Assembly (NCBI RefSeq): GCF_027359415.1
Contig: NZ_CP114780.1
Span: 186,001 to 250,000 of the forward strand
Length of the DNA: 64,000 nt
Source: Prochlorococcus marinus str. MIT 0918
GTDB lineage: Bacteria > Cyanobacteriota > Cyanobacteriia > PCC-6307 > Cyanobiaceae
Direction of reading: 5' to 3'
Every line of letters starts with the position of its first letter. Within the stretch, counting starts at the first letter, position 1. The position numbers and the translations under genes were made by a program. Shown piece by piece: positions 58,374-64,000 of the stretch. The notes under the pieces are model-generated. The model saw nothing but the letters and a program-made list of their open reading frames with translations, had not been told where the DNA came from and ran no database searches.

Positions 58374-59676
58374 TCCAGAATTCAGGATAAGAAACTGAGG
58401 CCGCATTACTACGAGATAATGTGGAATTCCCATCAGCTAAAAGTGCTGCAATTGCCAAACTCATAGCTACTCTGTGATCAGTTTCACTATCAACTTCAGT
58501 TCCTAATAGTTTATTCCCACCATATACTGTTAACCCATCTTCATGCTCTTCAATCTTTGCTCCCATATTTCTTAGCTGTCTTGTCATAACTTCTAACCTA
58601 TCTGTTTCTTTAATACGTAATTCACTTGCCCCAGTGATTTCACTAACTCCATTGCAGAAACATGCAGCTACCGTAAGTATCGGTACTTCATCTACCAATT
58701 TAGGGATTATTTCGCCGTCTAATTTAAATGGCTTAAGCTGGGGAGAATGAACAACTTTTATATCTCCAACTGGTTCACCTGCTATTTCTTTTGTATTTAA
58801 ATAACTAATATTTGCTCCCATTTGATGGAGTATTTCAAGGATCCCAGTCCTTGTTGGATTAAGACCTACATTCTTTATGGTTATGTCGGAGCCAGGAACT
58901 ATTGACCCTGCTACTAACCAAAATGCGGCAGAACTAATATCACCTGGCACTTCAATATGTGTTCCTTTTAAATTGGAGCCAGGCTTTATAGTTATATGCC
59001 TGCCCATTTCTCCACTGATTTCTATATTTGCGCCAAAAGCCTTGAGCATTCTTTCCGTATGATCCCTAGAATTTGCAGGTTCAATTACTGTTGTTGAACC
59101 TTCAGCTGTTAAAGCCGCGAGTAGTATCGCTGACTTAATTTGTGCACTGGCTACAGGTGTTCCAATTATTGCTCCATGAAGTTGTTCACCTTTTACGGAT
59201 AATGGAGCAAATTCTCCATTTGATCTACCATCAATCTTTGCACCCATTAATTTTAAGGGCTGCCCTGCTCTTCTCATTGGTCTTTTACTTAATGATTTAT
59301 CACCAGTTAAAATAAAATGTCTGTTTTTTCTTCCAACAAGTAAGCCAAGTAGTAATCTCATTGTTGTTCCTGAATTACCACAATCAAGAACTTTTTCAGG
59401 CTCTTGAAATCCATCTAATCCAACACCCTCTACTTTTACAATCTCAGTAGAATTAATTGGACTGATCTTTACACCCATATCCTTTAAGCAATTCGCAGTG
59501 TTCTTAGGATCATCTGCAGGCAATAAACCTTTTATAGTAGTTTCCCCCTCAGCGATTGCGCCAAAAAGAAGAGATCGGTGTGATATCGACTTGTCTCCTG
59601 GGACAGTAACAGTTCCCACTAAACTTCCACCACTTTTGATTTCACGTAATGAAGCTTCGCAGTCTGTTATCTTCAA
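58348..59676 (-). CDS. aroA: 5-enolpyruvylshikimate-3-phosphate synthase AroA, 442 aa
   Basis: Sixth step of the shikimate pathway, adding enolpyruvate to shikimate 3-phosphate. Signature blocks are [62 protein letters not shown] and [16 protein letters not shown]. The Gly/Ala pattern at GNSGTT-x-R and the DGxxHSR-type early part suggest the class II-like form, but I do not claim its inhibitor behaviour. The length is normal. Its C-terminus overlaps the MnmC-like gene start. Confidence 0.97.
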   Translation of the reverse strand: MKITDCEASLREIKSGGSLVGTVTVPGDKSISHRSLLFGAIAEGETTIKGLLPADDPKNTANCLKDMGVKISPINSTEIVKVEGVGLDGFQEPEKVLDCGNSGTTMRLLLGLLVGRKNRHFILTGDKSLSKRPMRRAGQPLKLMGAKIDGRSNGEFAPLSVKGEQLHGAIIGTPVASAQIKSAILLAALTAEGSTTVIEPANSRDHTERMLKAFGANIEISGEMGRHITIKPGSNLKGTHIEVPGDISSAAFWLVAGSIVPGSDITIKNVGLNPTRTGILEILHQMGANISYLNTKEIAGEPVGDIKVVHSPQLKPFKLDGEIIPKLVDEVPILTVAACFCNGVSEITGASELRIKETDRLEVMTRQLRNMGAKIEEHEDGLTVYGGNKLLGTEVDSETDHRVAMSLAIAALLADGNSTLSRSNAASVSYPEFWNELSKLQS

Positions 59677-59747
59677 GGGCTATATTTTACAGTTAATTTA
59701 AATTTTATTCTCTAAACCGATAAAAGTTGCTCTAGCAATCATTGCTT

Positions 59748-61313
59748 TTAGGAATTTGTTATTTGATTTAATCTATTAATTTCATTTATTACATATCCAA
59801 ATAAAGATGGGTCTGGTTCTTTTGAGTCGATATCTGAAAGACCCAACTCATCCCATCTAGAATCAACTTTTTGTTTAAGTTCTTCTGAGTGTGAAAGTGG
59901 TTCACCCCAGTCATGATTTTTTTCTGGACCTATCTTTGTTGTAGCATCTATTGCAAGTCTTCCACCTAATCCTATTTTCTCACTAGCAAAATCGAGACTG
60001 TCGAACGGTGTGTTTTCCATTATTAAAAGATCTCTTTGTGGGTCTACTAAACTTGATATTGCCCAAATGACTTGTCGAGGATCTCTGACTTTAATAATTG
60101 AGTCTACTACAACTACAAATTTAGTATATGTAAATTGAGGCAATGCACTCCAGAAGGCCATTGCTGCTCTTTTTGCTTGGCCAGGGAATGATTTGTCTAT
60201 GGATATGATGGCTATCTTATAGCTTAATGCATCCATAGGAAGGAAGAAGTCGACGATCTCAGTTATTTGTCTACGTAGAATAGGCGTATATATTCTATTT
60301 AATGCAATAGCCATCATTGCTTCTTCTTTAGGTGGCCTACCACTAAAGGTTGTTAAGAATATAGGATTTTCTCTATGAGTTATGCAATGAAAATTGATTA
60401 AGGGGGAATTTTCGCTATTTCCATAAAAACCCATATGATCTCCAAATGGGCCGTCTTCCTTCTCCTCTCCAGGAGTTATTGTGCCTTCAAGAACAATTTC
60501 GCTATGACTTGGGACTTGTAGATCTATTGTTTTGCAATTACATAATCTAACTCCTTCGCCAGCATATAGTCCTGCGAAAAGCCATTCACTGAGCGCAACA
60601 GGAATAGGTGTAGCTGCGGCCATTAAAATAAGAGGGTGAACTCCTATGGCAACAGCTATCTCAAGTTTTTCTCCCCTTTCTGCAGCCTTCCTAAGATGAC
60701 GTGCTCCACCTCTCACACTCAACCAATGGACTGTCATGCTTCGTGTAGATTGACGTTGTAGCCTATAAACCCCAACATTAGGGGTTTTTGTTTCAGGATC
60801 CTTTGTGATAACTAGTCCAAATGTAATTACTCCACTAGCATCACCTGGCCATGGTCTAATTAATGGTAGAGAATCGAGGTTTACCTCATCATTTAGTAAT
60901 ACTTTTTGTTGGCAAGGAGGAATAAGATCTAGATCAGGCCTTGCTTTCAATAAATCCCAGAGAATACCTCCAAATTCAAATGTTTTTTTTAAAGTTTTAG
61001 GTGGTTCAGGCTGTTGTAAAGATGATAACTTTTCCCCAAGTTTTTCAAGTTCATCTATGGATTGAAGGCCCATACTCCAAGCAATTCTATCGGTTGTTCC
61101 TAGAAGATTTATTGCAATAGGAATTTTTGATCCAATAACGTTTTCAAATAATAGAGCAGGGCCACCCATTCCTAGTACACGATCGCTTATTGCGGCGAGC
61201 TCAAGGTCAGGGCTTACAGGCTTTGATATTTTTTTTAATTGCCCTTTTTTCTCTAAGAGATTTAGGAAATCTCTCATGTCGTTTGTTGAAGGACCTCTTT
61301 GAAAGAAAATCAT
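59748..61313 (-). CDS. ubiD: UbiD-family decarboxylase, 521 aa
   Basis: A prenylated-FMN-dependent decarboxylase; in quinone synthesis it would remove the carboxyl group of a prenylated 4-hydroxybenzoate on the way to plastoquinone. Motifs include VGVYRLQRQSTRSMTVHW, GARHLRKAAERGEKLEIAVA, EIVLEGTITPGEEKEDGPFG (the E-x-x-x-E active-site Glu region) and DHMGFYGNSENSPLINF. The start is ATG 61313, while MRDFLNLLEKKG, 12 residues later, is the usual family beginning and may be the true start. The length is in range. It is divergent from comB. Confidence 0.92.
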   Translation of the reverse strand: MIFFQRGPSTNDMRDFLNLLEKKGQLKKISKPVSPDLELAAISDRVLGMGGPALLFENVIGSKIPIAINLLGTTDRIAWSMGLQSIDELEKLGEKLSSLQQPEPPKTLKKTFEFGGILWDLLKARPDLDLIPPCQQKVLLNDEVNLDSLPLIRPWPGDASGVITFGLVITKDPETKTPNVGVYRLQRQSTRSMTVHWLSVRGGARHLRKAAERGEKLEIAVAIGVHPLILMAAATPIPVALSEWLFAGLYAGEGVRLCNCKTIDLQVPSHSEIVLEGTITPGEEKEDGPFGDHMGFYGNSENSPLINFHCITHRENPIFLTTFSGRPPKEEAMMAIALNRIYTPILRRQITEIVDFFLPMDALSYKIAIISIDKSFPGQAKRAAMAFWSALPQFTYTKFVVVVDSIIKVRDPRQVIWAISSLVDPQRDLLIMENTPFDSLDFASEKIGLGGRLAIDATTKIGPEKNHDWGEPLSHSEELKQKVDSRWDELGLSDIDSKEPDPSLFGYVINEINRLNQITNS

Positions 61314-61376
61314 TATGTTACTCGCAACTAGTTAAATGATTTAGTTACGCTTACTCAGGTTGTCACAGATTAAACC

Positions 61377-62108
61377 ATGGAACTTTCTTATTTTCATGTT
61401 GCTGCAGATGTTCCTTTTGAAAAAAACACTGAAGTTGCTGTTGTTATTGATGTTCTTAGAGCCACAACTACAATTGCATGTGCATTAAATAATGGCGCTG
61501 AATCTGTGGAAACTTTTGCAGATATATCAGAATTGAGAAGAAAATCATCATTCTGCCCAGATTCTAAAAGGATTCTTTTAGGAGAAAGAGGAGGAGTGAA
61601 AATAGAAGGATTTGATTTGGGTAACTCTCCTGTAGCAGTAAAGCCTGAAATTGTAAAAGAAAAAAGACTATTTATGAGTACAACAAATGGAACACGTTCT
61701 TTAGAAAAAGTAAGAGATTCAAAGGCTCTTTATACAATGGCATTGATTAATCGAAAGTTTGTAGCAGAAAAATTGCTTTTAGATAGACCAGATAATGTCC
61801 TATTGCTGGGTAGTGGTTGGGAAGGTGCTTATTCTTTAGAAGATTCTCTTGCCGCTGGAGCATTGGCTTCTTATATCTTGGAATCAGGGATGTGCACAGT
61901 TCAAGTAATTAATGATGAATTAAGTTCAGCATTAGCCTTATGGTCCTATTGGGAAAATGATTTAGAAGGATGTTTAAGACAATCAACCCATGGTCAAAGA
62001 CTTCAGAGACTTGGAAATCATGATGATGATTTCCTTTGTTGTTCAGAAATAGATAAAGTAAATGTTGTGCCAACACAGAGAGAGCCAGGAGTCCTATGTT
62101 GCATTTGA
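61377..62108 (+). CDS. comB: 2-phosphosulfolactate phosphatase-family protein ComB, 243 aa
   Basis: Family members remove phosphate from 2-phosphosulfolactate in coenzyme M synthesis. The N-terminal [32 protein letters not shown], the [18 protein letters not shown] block and [14 protein letters not shown] are typical, with [19 protein letters not shown] in the middle. Cyanobacteria carry this gene widely but are not known to make coenzyme M, so its real substrate is uncertain. The ATG is at 61377. It is head-to-head with ubiD and is followed 30 nt on by the nitrilase gene. Confidence 0.93.
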   Translation: MELSYFHVAADVPFEKNTEVAVVIDVLRATTTIACALNNGAESVETFADISELRRKSSFCPDSKRILLGERGGVKIEGFDLGNSPVAVKPEIVKEKRLFMSTTNGTRSLEKVRDSKALYTMALINRKFVAEKLLLDRPDNVLLLGSGWEGAYSLEDSLAAGALASYILESGMCTVQVINDELSSALALWSYWENDLEGCLRQSTHGQRLQRLGNHDDDFLCCSEIDKVNVVPTQREPGVLCCI

Positions 62109-62138
62109 ATACTCAACTTTTAAATTTGGCTTAAGGTT

Positions 62139-62960
62139 TTGTCTGATTTTTTAGCGGCTGCAGTTCAATTGACAAGCACCTCAAATATAGAGGGGAATTT
62201 TTCTGCTGCTGAAGAGCAAATAGAATTAGCCTCACGAAGAGGTGCTGATCTGGTTGGCCTCCCTGAGAATTTTGCATTTATAGGAGAAGATCAACACAGA
62301 TTAGAAATTTCTTCAACACTTGCTGAAAAGTGCAGTCAGTTTCTTATAACCATGGCTCGCAGATATCAAGTGGTTTTATTAGGAGGAGGATTCCCTGTCC
62401 CTGCAGGAGATGGTCAACGCACATTGAATCGTGCAGAACTTGTTGGTTGTGATGGACAGCTTCTTGGACGTTATGACAAGATTCATCTTTTTGATGTTGA
62501 TTTGCCTGATGGGAATAAATATCAAGAATCAGAAACTATTGTTTCAGGTAAAGAATTGCCTTCTGTTATTGATATCCCAGGTTTATGCAAAGTAGGTTTG
62601 TCAATTTGCTATGACGTCAGATTTCCTGAATTGTTTCGATACTTAGTTGATGAAGGAGCTGAGTTATTAATGATTCCAGCAGCATTCACTGCATTTACAG
62701 GAAAAGATCATTGGCAAGTACTTCTTCAATCAAGAGCAATAGAAAATACTGCTTATGTAGTAGCTCCTGCACAAACAGGTGAGCATTATCGTCGTCGCCA
62801 AAGTCATGGACATGCAATGATTATTGATCCTTGGGGAACTGTTCTTGCTGATGCTGGAGTTGAACCTGGAGCTTCTATTGCTCCCGTAGATACAGCCAGA
62901 GTTAAAAGTATTAGGAGTCAGATGCCTTGTTTAAAGCATAGAAAAAAGGATCTTTTTTAA
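62139..62960 (+). CDS. Carbon-nitrogen hydrolase (nitrilase superfamily), 273 aa
   Basis: Cleaves a non-peptide C-N bond, probably an omega-amidase-like or Nit1/deaminated-glutathione amidase-type activity. The catalytic triad is visible: Glu in VGLPENFAF, Lys in LGRYDKIHLFDVDL and Cys in GLSICYDVRFPELFR. The length is typical. The C-terminal IIDPWGTVLADAG block supports a Nit1-like member. The start is TTG at 62139 (MSDFLAAAVQLTS). It follows comB by 30 nt and the amidase gene begins 5 nt after it, so a short operon is likely. The true substrate is not readable from sequence. Confidence 0.92.
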   Translation: MSDFLAAAVQLTSTSNIEGNFSAAEEQIELASRRGADLVGLPENFAFIGEDQHRLEISSTLAEKCSQFLITMARRYQVVLLGGGFPVPAGDGQRTLNRAELVGCDGQLLGRYDKIHLFDVDLPDGNKYQESETIVSGKELPSVIDIPGLCKVGLSICYDVRFPELFRYLVDEGAELLMIPAAFTAFTGKDHWQVLLQSRAIENTAYVVAPAQTGEHYRRRQSHGHAMIIDPWGTVLADAGVEPGASIAPVDTARVKSIRSQMPCLKHRKKDLF

Positions 62961-62965
62961 AACTT

Positions 62966-64000
62966 ATGAGCTTTATTAAGGCAAAATCATTATTGATTGT
63001 TGTTTTTTGTAGCTCATTATTTTCTTTTTCTTTTCCTATTCCTTCGTTTGCGGCCAGTGTATTAGCAGCTTGGAGAATTACTACAAATGGTGTTCTTAAA
63101 TTACGTACAAAAGAAGGAGTTCCTTTAGATGCCTTTTTTCAATCTGGTTACGCCAATACAGGAGATAGGGTATGGATAGATTTTCCAGGAGAATTAATTC
63201 AACCTAGGAAAATTAAGGGTAATGGACCTATTAAGGAGATAAGACTTGGAAAGCCTTATAAAGGTAACACTAGATTAGTAGTTGAATTTGAACCTTATGT
63301 AGCTCTTAATCCATCTAAATTAGTACTTTTAGGAACTTCACCTAATCTATGGGAATTAAATTTTCATGACTTAAATGTTAATGGTCTATCCGATATAGGA
63401 GAAGGGGTTCTAGTTAAATCTTCTATAGATAGATCTAATTTAAGTTCAAGAAATACTTCGTTTAATTATTCTTTAAGTTCCTCATCTTTGCCAAGTGTTC
63501 AAAGAAATGTTTATAGAGTTGTTATTGATCCTGGTCATGGAGGTAGTGACCCTGGAGCTATTGGAATAAATGGTATTAGAGAAAATGATATTGTTTTAGA
63601 AATTTCAAAAGATGTTTCTAGGCTTTTAAAAGAAAAAGGAGTAGAGGTTGTGCTCACTAGAAATAAGAATATTGACCTTGAATTGACGGAAAGAGTGTTA
63701 ATAGCTAATAGGATTAGGGCAAATGCCTTTATTAGTATTCATGCAAATGCAACACGAGGTTATCGGAGAGATGTTAATGGCATAGAAACTTATTTTTTTG
63801 CTGGTTATAGGGGAAAGCAGCTAGCCAAGAAAATTCAAAGAGAAGTTCTTAATGTTTCTTCAGGTAGTCCAGATAGGGGTGTTAGACAAAGTCGTTTTTT
63901 TGTAATTAAGCAAACAAATATGCCTGCTGCTCTTGTTGAGGTTGGTTTTTTAACTGGGAGAATTGATGCAAGAAGGCTTTCTCAAAAAAATCATAGAAGA
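62966..64000 (+). CDS. amiC: N-acetylmuramoyl-L-alanine amidase (AmiC type), 3' end cut by the window
   Basis: Cleaves the peptide stem from peptidoglycan during cell separation. It starts at ATG 62966 with a signal peptide (LLIVVFCSSLFSFSFPIPSFAA). A probable AMIN-like beta domain follows (VWIDFPGELIQPRKIKGN). The zinc amidase_3 domain has VVIDPGHGGSDPGA (first His), GIREND (Glu), ISIHANAT (second His) and AALVEVGFLTGR (catalytic Glu). About 345 codons are visible and the C-terminus lies beyond position 64000. It starts 5 nt after the nitrilase gene. Confidence 0.95.
   Translation, partial: MSFIKAKSLLIVVFCSSLFSFSFPIPSFAASVLAAWRITTNGVLKLRTKEGVPLDAFFQSGYANTGDRVWIDFPGELIQPRKIKGNGPIKEIRLGKPYKGNTRLVVEFEPYVALNPSKLVLLGTSPNLWELNFHDLNVNGLSDIGEGVLVKSSIDRSNLSSRNTSFNYSLSSSSLPSVQRNVYRVVIDPGHGGSDPGAIGINGIRENDIVLEISKDVSRLLKEKGVEVVLTRNKNIDLELTERVLIANRIRANAFISIHANATRGYRRDVNGIETYFFAGYRGKQLAKKIQREVLNVSSGSPDRGVRQSRFFVIKQTNMPAALVEVGFLTGRIDARRLSQKNHRR

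Noticed and set aside
1-64000. Genomic island, phage or toxin-antitoxin signs
   Set aside because: No integrase, tRNA-flanked junction, repeat pair or sharp base-composition change was noticed, and neighbours are core metabolic genes throughout.

Overview
The window is AT-rich (roughly mid-30s % GC by eye), tightly packed chromosomal DNA from an oxygenic phototroph. Plastocyanin, NDH-1 subunit NdhD, MenD/MenB, Ycf51, HemE, and several proteins that look like small cyanobacterial families point to a marine picocyanobacterium. Short intergenic gaps, frequent 1-4 nt overlaps, many TTG/GTG starts and an intact RecBCD set suggest a low-light Prochlorococcus (NATL/SS120/MIT9211-like). The exact strain is an inference. 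I see no tRNA, rRNA, CRISPR array, insertion sequence, integrase or phage gene, and no gene-free stretch longer than about 260 bases.

Layout. Positions 1-14107 are all on the minus strand: a cut-off ABC exporter, a small secreted protein, a DEAD-box RNA helicase with an unusual leader, and a cluster pdxJ-recC-methyltransferase-recB-recD. Positions 14258-16143 (+) carry plsC, a secreted helical protein, bolA and a CGFS glutaredoxin. A small cyanobacterial protein (-) lies tail-to-tail with the glutaredoxin and head-to-head with a response regulator (+) whose receiver lacks the phosphoacceptor Asp. Positions 17277-27710 (-) hold clpB, petE with its terminator, an SDR-family gene, hemE, glgB, an S15-type hydrolase, a small secreted protein and ycf51.

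Positions 27781-34588 (+) hold a TamB-like envelope protein, a decayed ROK-kinase remnant, proA, folB and a lipase-like hydrolase. Positions 34547-43858 (-) hold an M3 oligopeptidase, ndhD, thrB, glk, thrS, trpS and a Gly/Arg-rich protein. Positions 44102-49316 (+) hold a DUF697-like membrane protein, a manganese-type ABC transporter (mntCAB) and a DUF4336 protein. Positions 49306-50291 (-) are a DUF760 protein and lepB. Positions 50360-56038 (+) are menD, menB, glgA and murF. Positions 56029-61313 (-) are glmU, a frameshifted MnmC-like methyltransferase, aroA and ubiD. Positions 61377-64000 (+) are comB, a nitrilase-family hydrolase and a cut-off cell-wall amidase.

How the genes work together. 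RecC, RecB and RecD form one double-strand-break repair enzyme. GlgA and GlgB make branched glycogen, and glucokinase re-phosphorylates glucose. MenD and MenB belong to phylloquinone synthesis for photosystem I, and PetE and NdhD serve electron transport. MurF, GlmU and the amidase handle peptidoglycan. This is essentially core genome, and I do not see a convincing new multi-gene system. The points most worth a second look are the A12-tract frameshift in the MnmC-like gene, the methyltransferase gene wedged between recC and recB, the phosphoacceptor-less response regulator, the menD reading frame without a canonical start, the ROK remnant, and the possible coupled leader peptide before the DEAD-box helicase.
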